A stretch of DNA of 6,043 bases from an uncultured Sediminicola sp. (GTDB taxonomy: Bacteria > Bacteroidota > Bacteroidia > Flavobacteriales > Flavobacteriaceae), in assembly GCA_938039345.1 (NCBI GenBank), contig CALHVB010000158.1:1-6043 (forward strand), read 5' to 3'. A program made the position numbers and the translations under genes. Shown piece by piece: positions 1 through 6,043 of the stretch. The number at the start of each line of letters is the position of its first letter. Position 1 is the first letter of the stretch. The notes beneath the pieces are model-generated. The model ran no database searches and had not been told where the DNA came from. It was given only the letters and a program-made list of their open reading frames with translations.

Positions 1-158
1 TAGCATTACAAGAAGACAAGAAATCAATTCTTTATAAAAGAAGTTTGCTTATAAAAAAAGGAATGTATCCCAAAGAAGCTTATGCGGATTATAGAGATTT
101 TAGAAAGCAAGTAGCGCGTGCAGAAAACTCAAAAATAGTACTAGTTAAATCAAAGTAA
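1..158 (+). CDS. C-terminal end of a DUF3857-family protein (5' partial)
   Basis: An open frame entering from the left edge (first full codon at 3) ends at a TAA at 156-158, giving 51 visible residues. The tail reads ALQEDKKSILYKR, then LLIKKGMYPKEAYADYRDF, then a lysine-rich end finishing in KIVLVKSK. From memory, this charged YRDFRKQ-and-SKIVL type of ending is common at the C-terminus of DUF3857/transglutaminase-like proteins in Flavobacteriaceae. The complete gene just downstream belongs to the same family, so this is probably the upstream member of a tandem pair. That part is inference, because no domain core is visible here. The 20-base gap to the next ATG, without a terminator, suggests cotranscription. 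Function unknown. The frame and stop are certain; the family name is moderately sure. Confidence 0.7.
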   Translation, partial: ALQEDKKSILYKRSLLIKKGMYPKEAYADYRDFRKQVARAENSKIVLVKSK

Positions 159-178
159 AATTTAAGAATTATAAAACA

Positions 179-2179
179 ATGAATAATAGCATAAAATTAT
201 TAGGAATCTTTTTTTTAGTGTCCTCTGGACTAACAGCTCAGAATATAAAGTTTGGAAAAGTTTCTAAAGAAGAATTGTTAGAAACAAAATATGAAAAAGA
301 TACAACTGCTTCAGCTGTAGTGCTATATAGGAATTTAAGTTTAAACTATCATTATTCTCAGAACACCGGGTTTGATGTTGTTACAAATGTTAGAGAGCGA
401 ATTAAAGTTTATAATAAAGAAGGGTTTAAATATACAACTATAGAAGAAAGACTCTATAAAGGAAGTAGTGAGGAAGAATCTATTTCTGGATTAAAAGCCT
501 ACAGTTATAATATAGAAAATGATGAAATAATTAAGACCAAATTAAAAGGTTCAGATGTTTTTAAAGAACAAGTAAATAAATATTATAAGAAACAAAAATT
601 TACAATGCCTAATATTAAAGAAGGTACTGTTATTGAGTATGAGTATCAAATACATTCACCATTTGCTTATTCTATTGATGAGATTTTTTTACAATATGAT
701 ATACCAATAAAAAAACAAGAAATAAGAATAGCAACACCAGAATATTATTCTTTTAAACCTAATATGAAAGGATATTTAAGTATAGTTCCTAAGCACTCTA
801 AAAAATCGGATAGGATAATTTTTAATAATAAGAGTAGAAATGTTAATGGGACTAGTTATAGTTCTAGTGAAATAGACTATACAACAAATATTGCAGAATA
901 TAATATGAATAATGTTCCTGCTTTAAAAGAAGAGCCTTTTGTAAATAATATGAATAATTATAGATCTAGTGTTAATTATGAGTTACAATATGTTCAGTTT
1001 CCTCAACAAACCATGGAGACATACGCTACAACATGGGAAAGTGTGGTAAAGAAAATATATGAGAGTGATAATTTTGGAGGGCAATTAAAATTTTCAAATT
1101 TCTTTAATAATGTTGTAAGCACACAATTAGAAAATATATCAGATCCAAAAGGAAAGTTGGATAAAATATTTTTCCACGTACAAGAACATATGAACTGGAA
1201 TAAATATTATGGTAAATATGCAGATTTAGGCGTAAAAAAAGCTTATAAGGAGAAAACGGGTAGTGTAGCAGATATTAATTTAATGTTAGTAGCAATACTT
1301 AGAGAGGCAGGTTTAGATGCAAATCCTATTTTGGTAAGCACTAGGGATAATGGTGTGCCTATGTTTCCAACAAATGAAGGGTTTAATTATGTTATAGCAG
1401 CAGCTAAAATAGGAGGTGATGTTATTTTAATGGATGCATCAAATAAATATACAAAACCAAACTTACTACCAACAAGAGCATTAAATTGGTTTGGAAGGTT
1501 AGTAAAAAAAGACGGTACTTCCTATGATGTATCTACATTTCCTAAAAAACCATCTAGAGAAATATCTATGATGCAGCTTAATCTTAATGAAAATGGAGAT
1601 TTAGAGGGGAAAATGAGAAAAACATTTACAGATTATAGAGCATATAATTTTAGAAATAAGAATGGAAGTACTTCAGAAGATGATTATTTAGAAAATCTAG
1701 AGAATGAAAATAGTGGTATGGAAATTTCTAATTATGAGGTTAAGAATAAGAAAGTCGTAGGTAAAGCCATAATGGAAAAATTTGATGTGTTTATAGAATC
1801 ACAGGCAGATGTAATAGGGGATAAAATTTATTTTTCTCCACTTTTTTTTAAGACAAAAAAAGAGAATCCTTTTAAATTAGAAGAAAGAAATTACCCTATA
1901 GATTTTGCATATCCTTGGCAAGAAAAATATACCATAAGTATTGTTATTCCTGAAGGGTATAAAATAGAGTCAATACCAGAAAGTATTAGGCTTGGTTTAG
2001 AGGATAATATTGGAGGGTTTGTGTATAAGATTATTTCAAAAGATAATCAATTGCAAATAATGGTAGATTTAAAAATGAATTCAGCTGTAATACCTGCTCA
2101 AAATTATTTGGGAATTAAAGAATTTTATAAAAAAGTAGTAGAAAAAGAGACAGAAAAAGTAGTTTTATCTAAAATTTAG
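179..2179 (+). CDS. Exported DUF3857 / transglutaminase-fold protein without catalytic cysteine
   Basis: A 666-residue protein of unknown function, probably periplasmic or envelope-associated. Residues 1-20 form a Sec signal peptide: Lys6, a hydrophobic run LLGIFFLVSSGL, and likely cleavage after Ala20 (LTA/QN). There is no lipobox cysteine. Residues about 55-240 fit the DUF3857 beta-rich domain, and about 285-425 a transglutaminase-like fold. The C-terminal part, about 560-655, fits the DUF3858-type domain often found with it. In true transglutaminases the loop reads GxCxD and is followed by a His and an Asp. Here the loop is GSVAD with Val363 at the Cys position, the His position in FNYV appears to be Asn403, and only the Asp (Asp419 in LMDAS) remains. 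The whole protein has no cysteine. A non-catalytic, binding or structural role is therefore likely. No Shine-Dalgarno is seen, only an A-rich leader. It lies 20 bases after a probable paralogue and 4 bases before the MazG-like gene. Confidence 0.9.
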   Translation: MNNSIKLLGIFFLVSSGLTAQNIKFGKVSKEELLETKYEKDTTASAVVLYRNLSLNYHYSQNTGFDVVTNVRERIKVYNKEGFKYTTIEERLYKGSSEEESISGLKAYSYNIENDEIIKTKLKGSDVFKEQVNKYYKKQKFTMPNIKEGTVIEYEYQIHSPFAYSIDEIFLQYDIPIKKQEIRIATPEYYSFKPNMKGYLSIVPKHSKKSDRIIFNNKSRNVNGTSYSSSEIDYTTNIAEYNMNNVPALKEEPFVNNMNNYRSSVNYELQYVQFPQQTMETYATTWESVVKKIYESDNFGGQLKFSNFFNNVVSTQLENISDPKGKLDKIFFHVQEHMNWNKYYGKYADLGVKKAYKEKTGSVADINLMLVAILREAGLDANPILVSTRDNGVPMFPTNEGFNYVIAAAKIGGDVILMDASNKYTKPNLLPTRALNWFGRLVKKDGTSYDVSTFPKKPSREISMMQLNLNENGDLEGKMRKTFTDYRAYNFRNKNGSTSEDDYLENLENENSGMEISNYEVKNKKVVGKAIMEKFDVFIESQADVIGDKIYFSPLFFKTKKENPFKLEERNYPIDFAYPWQEKYTISIVIPEGYKIESIPESIRLGLEDNIGGFVYKIISKDNQLQIMVDLKMNSAVIPAQNYLGIKEFYKKVVEKETEKVVLSKI

Positions 2180-2183
2180 ATAA

Positions 2184-2510
2184 ATGAATATAAAAGATGC
2201 ACAGTTAACCGTAGACAATTGGATAAAAGACCATGGTGTTCGTTATTTTAATGAATTAACGAACATGGCGCAATTAACAGAAGAGGTAGGAGAAGTAGCT
2301 AGGAGAATAGCAAGGAGATACGGAGAGCAGAGTGAAAAAGAGTCTGATAAAGGGAAAGATTTAGGAGAAGAGTTAGCAGATGTACTTTTTGTAGTTTTGT
2401 GTTTGGCTAACCAAACTGGGGTAGATTTACAAAAAGCGTTTGATGCTAAATTAGATTTAAAAACAAAGCGAGATCATGATCGGCACCAGAACAATAAAAA
2501 GCTTAAATAA
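2184..2510 (+). CDS. MazG-like nucleotide pyrophosphohydrolase
   Basis: A 108-residue single-domain, all-alpha NTP pyrophosphatase of the MazG-like superfamily, acting in the cytoplasm. Such enzymes hydrolyse (d)NTPs to (d)NMP and pyrophosphate and are thought to clear non-canonical or excess nucleotides. The metal-binding signature EExxE...ExxD is intact: Glu33, Glu34 and Glu37 in LTEEVGEVAR, then Glu63 and Asp66 in GEELADVLF. A hydrophobic helix follows (VLFVVLCLANQTG), then a basic tail with KTKRDHDRH, which resembles the C-terminal motif of this family. At about 108 residues it is the usual size for the one-domain type and less than half of two-domain E. coli MazG, so I give no symbol. 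The ATG lies 4 bases after the previous stop, which argues for cotranscription and perhaps translational coupling. The exact substrate cannot be read from the sequence. No toxin-antitoxin partner is adjacent. Confidence 0.9.
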   Translation: MNIKDAQLTVDNWIKDHGVRYFNELTNMAQLTEEVGEVARRIARRYGEQSEKESDKGKDLGEELADVLFVVLCLANQTGVDLQKAFDAKLDLKTKRDHDRHQNNKKLK

Positions 2511-2536
2511 TAGTATATTTGCGTTTCTATTTTTTT
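2493..2536 (+). terminator. Weak candidate terminator after the MazG-like gene
   Basis: The end of the MazG-like gene can fold with the start of the gap. AATAAAAAGC (2493-2502) pairs with GCGTTTCTATT (2521-2531), with one bulged G and one A-C mismatch. Inside it, AAATA (2505-2509) pairs with TATTT (2516-2520). A T-run at 2530-2536 overlaps the 3' arm and follows it. The stem is almost all A-T and imperfect, and it overlaps the stop codon and the TAnnTTTG element, so it is only a possible, leaky terminator. Confidence 0.25.
2514..2521 (+). promoter_or_regulatory. Candidate -7 promoter element (TAnnTTTG) for aroA
   Basis: TATATTTG matches the Bacteroidota -7 consensus TAnnTTTG exactly and sits about 68 bases before the aroA start. 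The same GTATATTTGC context recurs in the queA promoter. No TTG or TTTG is found 17-23 bases upstream, so the -33 half is missing or degenerate. If used, transcription would start near 2527 and leave a leader of about 60 bases. In such an A-T-rich gap a chance match is possible. Confidence 0.4.
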
Positions 2537-2567
2537 AGCAACTAGATAAAGTTATTTTTAGTAGCTA
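2536..2567 (+). promoter_or_regulatory. Candidate hairpin in the aroA leader
   Basis: TAGCAACT (2536-2543) and AGTAGCTA (2560-2567) are inverted repeats with a single A-A mismatch. The stem can extend inward by A2544-T2559, a G-T wobble and A2546-T2557, leaving a 10-base loop (2547-2556). It lies between the candidate -7 element and the TTG start, ending 21 bases before that codon. It has no clean T-run after it, so it looks more like a leader structure than a terminator. Whether it folds or has any effect on expression is not known. Confidence 0.3.
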
Positions 2568-2588
2568 TAATTTTAAAAATACAATACG

Positions 2589-3818
2589 TTGAAACTACAA
2601 TTATCTACTCAGTCCAATTATAAAATACAAAAAGATATAAGAATAACAGGCTCTAAAAGTGAGTCTAATAGGCTTTTGTTGTTACAAGCATTATATCCTA
2701 CTATAACAATAAGTAACGTATCTAATTCTGATGATGCTCAAGTAATGGCAAAAGGATTAGGGATAAGTAACGGCGAGGTAGATATACATCATGCAGGAAC
2801 GGCAATGCGTTTTTTAACTGCTTATTTTGCTTCGCAAGAAGGTAAAGAGTTAGTATTAACAGGTTCTAAACGTATGACGGAGCGCCCTATAAAAGTATTG
2901 GTAGAAGCTTTACAAGATTTAGGGGCAGATATATCTTATGTTAATCAAGAAGGGTATCCTCCAATAAAAATTACAGGAAAAACTTTAGTAAAAGATAAAG
3001 TTAGTTTGCCAGCTAATATTAGTAGCCAATACATATCGGCACTACTTTTAATAGCACCTAGTTTAGAAAACGGAATAGAATTAGAGTTGGTAGGTAAAAT
3101 AACATCTGTACCATATATAAAAATGACCTTGGCTTTATTATCTCAAATAGGTGTCAGTAGTTCTTTTGAAGGTAATATAGTAAAAGTAGCGCCTAAAAAA
3201 GAAGTAGAGAAAACAGCTTTAGTAGTAGAGTCAGATTGGAGTTCGGCATCATATTTCTATAGTATAGTCGCTATGGGTAAAGTAGGTACGGAAGTTTCCT
3301 TATCGGCATATAAAAAAGACAGTTTACAAGGAGATAGTGTATTGTCAGAAATCTATACTTCTTTTGGAGTATCTACTACTTATAAAGAAAATACAGTTAT
3401 TCTTAAAAAAGAAGAGGAAAGTAAAAATAATAAAGTAACATTCGATTTATCTAATGCTCCAGATATAGCGCAGACTATAGCGGTTACATGTTTTGGATTA
3501 GGAGTGGCATGTCATTTAACAGGGCTGCATACGCTTAAAATTAAGGAAACGGATAGGTTAGAGGCTTTAAAAGCAGAATTATCTAAGTTGGGAGCGCAGA
3601 TATCAGTTACAGATAAGACACTAACATTAGATGCTTCTGATGCTATAAACAGTGAAGTTGCTATAGATACCTATAATGATCATAGAATGGCAATGGCGTT
3701 TGCTCCATTGGCTTTAAAAACTAGTATTTTAATTAACGATGCAGAGGTAGTTTCTAAGTCGTATCCAGATTTTTGGAAAGATATGGAAGCGTTAGAAATT
3801 AATGTTAAAAATATTTAA
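2589..3818 (+). CDS. aroA: 3-phosphoshikimate 1-carboxyvinyltransferase (EPSP synthase)
   Basis: Cytoplasmic sixth step of the shikimate pathway: phosphoenolpyruvate plus shikimate 3-phosphate gives EPSP and phosphate. The family's blocks appear in order: GSKSESNR (21-28, Lys23 and Arg28), AGTAMR (69-74), ERP (98-100), SSQYISALLL (145-154), SDWSSASY (215-222), NAPDIAQT (289-296, Asp292), KETDR (319-323, Glu320), YNDHRMAMA (362-370) and KSYPDFW (390-396). It has 409 residues against 427 in E. coli. Most of the difference lies before AGTAMR, where a short stretch replaces a longer one; I believe this is usual in Bacteroidota. The residue after AGTAMR is Phe75 where E. coli has Pro101. The start is TTG at 2589: an in-frame TAA lies at 2574-2576, and the first internal ATG would delete the GSKSESNR motif. 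A possible promoter element lies at 2514-2521. Confidence 0.97.
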   Translation: MKLQLSTQSNYKIQKDIRITGSKSESNRLLLLQALYPTITISNVSNSDDAQVMAKGLGISNGEVDIHHAGTAMRFLTAYFASQEGKELVLTGSKRMTERPIKVLVEALQDLGADISYVNQEGYPPIKITGKTLVKDKVSLPANISSQYISALLLIAPSLENGIELELVGKITSVPYIKMTLALLSQIGVSSSFEGNIVKVAPKKEVEKTALVVESDWSSASYFYSIVAMGKVGTEVSLSAYKKDSLQGDSVLSEIYTSFGVSTTYKENTVILKKEEESKNNKVTFDLSNAPDIAQTIAVTCFGLGVACHLTGLHTLKIKETDRLEALKAELSKLGAQISVTDKTLTLDASDAINSEVAIDTYNDHRMAMAFAPLALKTSILINDAEVVSKSYPDFWKDMEALEINVKNI

Positions 3819-3830
3819 TTAGGGATTTAC

Positions 3831-3862
3831 TTGACAACCCCCTAGTTGGAATTGTATATTTG
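3831..3862 (+). promoter_or_regulatory. Promoter of queA
   Basis: TTGACA at 3831-3836 and TATATTTG at 3855-3862 match the flavobacterial pattern TTG, 17-23 bases, TAnnTTTG; the gap after TTG is 21 bases. The same bases also resemble an E. coli sigma-70 promoter, with TTGACA and TATATT 18 bases apart. Transcription would begin near 3868, giving a leader of about 30 bases that is A-rich and lacks a Shine-Dalgarno, as is usual in this phylum. It lies 12 bases after the aroA stop, so queA can be transcribed independently of aroA. Confidence 0.8.
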
Positions 3863-3896
3863 CTGCCGCAAAAAACTGCTAACGAAAACTTTATAA

Positions 3897-4946
3897 ATGA
3901 AATTATCAAACTTTAATTTTGAATTACCAGACGATTTATTAGCGGAATATCCTGCAGAAAACAGGGATGAGTCTAAATTAATGGTGATTCATAGAGAAAC
4001 AGGAAAAATAGAGCATAAAATGTTCAAAGACCTTATTAATTATTTTGATGAGGGAGATGTTATGGTTTTAAATAACACCAAAGTTTTTCCGGCTCGTTTA
4101 TATGGTAATAAAGAAAAGACAGGAGCAAGGATAGAAGTATTCTTGTTAAGAGAATTAAATGAGGAGCAACGTCTTTGGGATGTATTAGTAGATCCGGCAA
4201 GAAAAATAAGAATAGGTAATAAATTGTATTTCGGTGATGATGATACTTTAGTAGCTGAGGTTATCGATAATACTACATCTAGAGGTAGAACATTACGTTT
4301 TTTATATGATGGTTCTTATACCGATTTTAGAAGAAAATTAAGAGATTTAGGAGAAACACCATTACCTAAATATATTAAGAGAGACGTAGAGCCAGAAGAT
4401 GAGGATCGTTACCAAACTATTTATGCAAAGCATGAAGGAGCAGTTGCAGCACCAACTGCAGGATTGCATTTTTCTAAACACCTTTTAAAAAGATTAGAAA
4501 TTAAAGGAGTAGATTTTGCAGAGTTAACATTGCACGTAGGTCTTGGAACTTTTAATCCAGTAGAAGTAGAAGATTTGTCTAAGCACAAAATGGACAGTGA
4601 GGAGTTAGTTATAGATGAAAAAGCAACAGAGATTGTTAATAATGCTAAAAATAACAAAAGAAAAATTTGTGCAGTAGGAACAACGGTAATGAGAGGTTTG
4701 GAAAGTGCTGTGTCGTCTAATCAAATGTTAAATACGTATGAAGGATGGACGAATAAGTTTATATTTCCTCCTTACGATTTTAGTATTGCCAATTGTATGG
4801 TAACTAATTTTCATTTACCTAAATCTACCTTATTAATGATGGTTTCTGCATTTATTGGTCACGATTTAATGAAAAAAGCTTACAAAGAAGCAATTATGGA
4901 GAAATATGAGTTTTACTCGTATGGAGATGCAATGCTAATTATATAG
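3897..4946 (+). CDS. queA: S-adenosylmethionine:tRNA ribosyltransferase-isomerase
   Basis: Queuosine pathway enzyme. It transfers and isomerises the ribosyl part of S-adenosylmethionine onto preQ1 at wobble position 34 of tRNAs with GUN anticodons, giving epoxyqueuosine and releasing adenine and methionine. The length, 349 residues, is normal. Family blocks: [21 protein letters not shown] (10-30, the usual LIA-x-P...RDxSRL region), [12 protein letters not shown] (59-70), TPLPKYIKR (154-162), YQTIYA (172-177), [12 protein letters not shown] (181-192), [12 protein letters not shown] (211-222), MDSE (232-235), [10 protein letters not shown] (261-270), [17 protein letters not shown] (303-319) and [10 protein letters not shown] (339-348). 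The ATG at 3897 gives the expected N-terminus. It has its own promoter just upstream and a strong terminator downstream, so it is probably monocistronic. The other queuosine genes (tgt and the preQ1 synthesis genes) are not in this window. Confidence 0.97.
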   Translation: MKLSNFNFELPDDLLAEYPAENRDESKLMVIHRETGKIEHKMFKDLINYFDEGDVMVLNNTKVFPARLYGNKEKTGARIEVFLLRELNEEQRLWDVLVDPARKIRIGNKLYFGDDDTLVAEVIDNTTSRGRTLRFLYDGSYTDFRRKLRDLGETPLPKYIKRDVEPEDEDRYQTIYAKHEGAVAAPTAGLHFSKHLLKRLEIKGVDFAELTLHVGLGTFNPVEVEDLSKHKMDSEELVIDEKATEIVNNAKNNKRKICAVGTTVMRGLESAVSSNQMLNTYEGWTNKFIFPPYDFSIANCMVTNFHLPKSTLLMMVSAFIGHDLMKKAYKEAIMEKYEFYSYGDAMLII

Positions 4947-4960
4947 GCATATTGTTTGTT

Positions 4961-4985
4961 AATCGCTTTTACAATTAAAGTGGTT
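4961..4985 (+). other. Possible RNA hairpin in the queA 3' region
   Basis: AATCGCTTT (4961-4969) can pair with AAAGTGGTT (4977-4985) across a 7-base loop. All nine positions pair if two G-U wobbles are allowed. The wobbles pair only in the + strand RNA, since the minus strand would have A-C mismatches there, so a real structure would belong to the queA transcript. It lies 14 bases after the stop and 18 bases before the terminator and has no T-run of its own. It may be chance, or it may stabilise the 3' end. Confidence 0.25.
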
Positions 4986-5003
4986 TAATAAAATTAAATA
5001 AAT

Positions 5004-5047
5004 AAAAATCCCGCTTTATAGAAATACTTAAAGTTGGGATTTTTTTT
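5004..5047 (+). terminator. Intrinsic terminator after queA
   Basis: AAAAATCCC (5004-5012) pairs with GGGATTTTT (5036-5044), and CTTTA (5014-5018) with TAAAG (5029-5033). Between them is a small bulge where G5013 can wobble-pair with one of two Ts. The loop has 10 bases (5019-5028). Eight Ts follow the GGGA at 5040-5047. The A-run on the left side would also give a T-run for minus-strand transcripts, but no minus-strand gene points here. It ends queA transcription just upstream of rlmN. Confidence 0.88.
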
Positions 5048-5071
5048 GAATATTACTTTAGAGTAGTCGTT

Positions 5072-6043
5072 GTGGAAAAAACAGAAAAAAAAGATATACG
5101 AGCGTTAACTAAGGAGCAGTTAAGAGCATTCTTTGTAGCTAATGGAGATAAAGCTTTTAGAGGTAACCAGGTATATGAGTGGTTGTGGCAAAAATCTGCT
5201 CATAGTTTTGAAGCAATGACAAATGTCTCTAAAGAAACAAGAGAAATGTTAGAAGCTAACTTTGTAATAAATCATATTAAAGTAGATTTAATGCAACGTA
5301 GTAAAGACGGTACTATTAAGAATGCTGTGCGATTGCATGATGATTTAATTGTAGAGTCTGTATTAATACCAACAAAAACAAGGACTACGGCTTGTGTTTC
5401 TAGTCAGGTAGGTTGTAGTTTAGATTGTAAGTTTTGTGCTACAGCGCGCTTAAAGCGTATGCGAAATTTAAATCCAGATGAAATTTATGATCAGGTAGTA
5501 GCTATAGATAATGAGAGTAGATTATATTTTGATAGACCTTTGAGTAATATTGTTTTTATGGGTATGGGAGAGCCACTCATGAATTATAATAATGTGTTAA
5601 AGGCAATAGATAAAATAACATCTCCAGAAGGCTTAGGGATGTCGCCAAGAAGAATAACGGTATCTACATCGGGTGTGCCTAAGATGATTCGTAAAATGGC
5701 AGATGAAGAGGTAAAGTTTAAATTGGCAGTATCATTACACTCGGCTATAGATGAAATAAGAACCTCTATAATGCCTTTTAATGCCAATTTTACTTTAGCA
5801 GAGTTACGTAAATCATTGCAGTATTGGTATGGAAAAACTAAAAGTAGAATTACATACGAGTATGTAGTTTGGAACGGAATAAACGATACTAAAAAAGATG
5901 CCGATGCTCTAGTGAACTTCTGTAAATTTGCTCCTTCGAAAGTAAATTTAATAGAATATAACCCTATTGATGATGGGGAGTTTCAACAAGCATCTAATAG
6001 TGCAATTGAGAAATATGTAGAAACATTAGAAAACGCAGGAATA
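5072..6043 (+). CDS. rlmN: Dual-specificity RNA methyltransferase, radical SAM (3' partial)
   Basis: Radical SAM enzyme that makes 2-methyladenosine at A2503 of 23S rRNA and, in E. coli, at A37 of some tRNAs. 324 residues are visible and the frame is open to the right edge. The [4Fe-4S] cluster motif is CSLDCKFC (Cys115, Cys119, Cys122). Cys108 in ACVSSQVGC sits 7 residues before it, matching the essential Cys118 of E. coli. Other blocks are FMGMGEPLMNYNNV (162-175), TVSTSGVP (196-203), LAVSLHS (218-224), EYVVWNGIND (263-272) and VNLIEYNPI (291-299). The second catalytic cysteine (E. coli Cys355, in a DIDAACGQL-type context) would fall beyond the window; perhaps 20-30 residues are missing. 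The start is GTG at 5072: the frame is closed by a TAA at 5003-5005, there is no ATG between, and the first internal ATG (residue 49) would cut the N-terminal domain. The terminator ends 24 bases upstream. Confidence 0.96.
   Translation, partial: MEKTEKKDIRALTKEQLRAFFVANGDKAFRGNQVYEWLWQKSAHSFEAMTNVSKETREMLEANFVINHIKVDLMQRSKDGTIKNAVRLHDDLIVESVLIPTKTRTTACVSSQVGCSLDCKFCATARLKRMRNLNPDEIYDQVVAIDNESRLYFDRPLSNIVFMGMGEPLMNYNNVLKAIDKITSPEGLGMSPRRITVSTSGVPKMIRKMADEEVKFKLAVSLHSAIDEIRTSIMPFNANFTLAELRKSLQYWYGKTKSRITYEYVVWNGINDTKKDADALVNFCKFAPSKVNLIEYNPIDDGEFQQASNSAIEKYVETLENAGI

Noticed and set aside
2184..2510. MazG-like gene as part of a toxin-antitoxin or phage-defence system
   Set aside because: It is a small single-domain house-cleaning type enzyme with no adjacent mazE/mazF-like genes, nucleases or other defence genes.
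3835..3848. Short inverted repeat CAAC-N6-GTTG in the queA promoter spacer, considered as an operator
   Set aside because: Four-base arms are too short to distinguish from chance, and no regulator gene is nearby.
3863..3896. Possible preQ1 riboswitch in the queA leader
   Set aside because: The leader after the promoter is only about 30 bases, and I could not find a convincing stem plus A-rich tail of the preQ1 type in it. Such switches usually control preQ1 synthesis or transport rather than queA.
4421..4657. Minus-strand open frame of 78 codons inside queA
   Set aside because: It lies fully opposite a well-conserved queA region ([12 protein letters not shown] to the KRKIC segment). Its translation resembles no family I know, and there is no promoter or spacing to support it.
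5054..5061. TACTTTAG as a promoter element for rlmN
   Set aside because: It has one mismatch in the most conserved TTTG part and overlaps terminator sequence on its -33 side. I mention it as a possibility in a finding but do not annotate it.
5584..5787. Minus-strand open frame of 67 codons inside rlmN
   Set aside because: It lies opposite conserved rlmN coding sequence (the STSGVP and LAVSLHS blocks) and is best explained as a shadow of codon usage.
1..6043. A new multi-gene system spanning the window
   Set aside because: All recognisable genes are common housekeeping or family-level genes in Flavobacteriaceae, base composition looks even, and there are no mobile-element, repeat or defence signatures.

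Overview
This AT-rich window (about one-third GC by eye) reads as ordinary chromosome from a member of the Bacteroidota, most likely the Flavobacteriaceae. The grounds are the DUF3857 transglutaminase-like protein family, the sequence style of the AroA, QueA and RlmN proteins, the absence of Shine-Dalgarno sequences, and promoter elements of the TAnnTTTG type used by the Bacteroidota primary sigma factor. Every gene is on the + strand and there are no mobile elements, tRNA or rRNA genes, or CRISPR arrays.

Layout: 1-158 is the C-terminal end of one DUF3857-family protein. 179-2179 is a complete, exported DUF3857/transglutaminase-fold protein with no cysteine, so its transglutaminase-like domain cannot use the usual thiol chemistry. 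Four bases later, 2184-2510 encodes a small MazG-like nucleotide pyrophosphohydrolase. These three look like one transcription unit. A 78-base gap (2511-2588) holds a TAnnTTTG element and two imperfect hairpins, and leads into aroA (2589-3818, EPSP synthase), which starts with TTG. The next 78-base gap (3819-3896) contains the clearest promoter of the window, followed by queA (3897-4946). A 125-base gap (4947-5071) holds a strong intrinsic terminator, and then rlmN begins at a GTG codon (5072) and runs off the right edge without its last residues.

The genes do not form one pathway. AroA makes the precursor of chorismate and hence of aromatic compounds. The MazG-like enzyme probably removes aberrant nucleotides. 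QueA and RlmN both modify RNA for accurate translation: QueA acts at the wobble base 34 of certain tRNAs, and RlmN at A2503 of 23S rRNA and, in E. coli, A37 of some tRNAs. The DUF3857 proteins are envelope proteins of unknown role. I found no evidence of a new multi-gene system. The points worth a second look are the cysteine-free transglutaminase fold, a substitution near the glyphosate-sensitive loop of AroA, two non-ATG starts, and the terminator that ends just 24 bases before rlmN.
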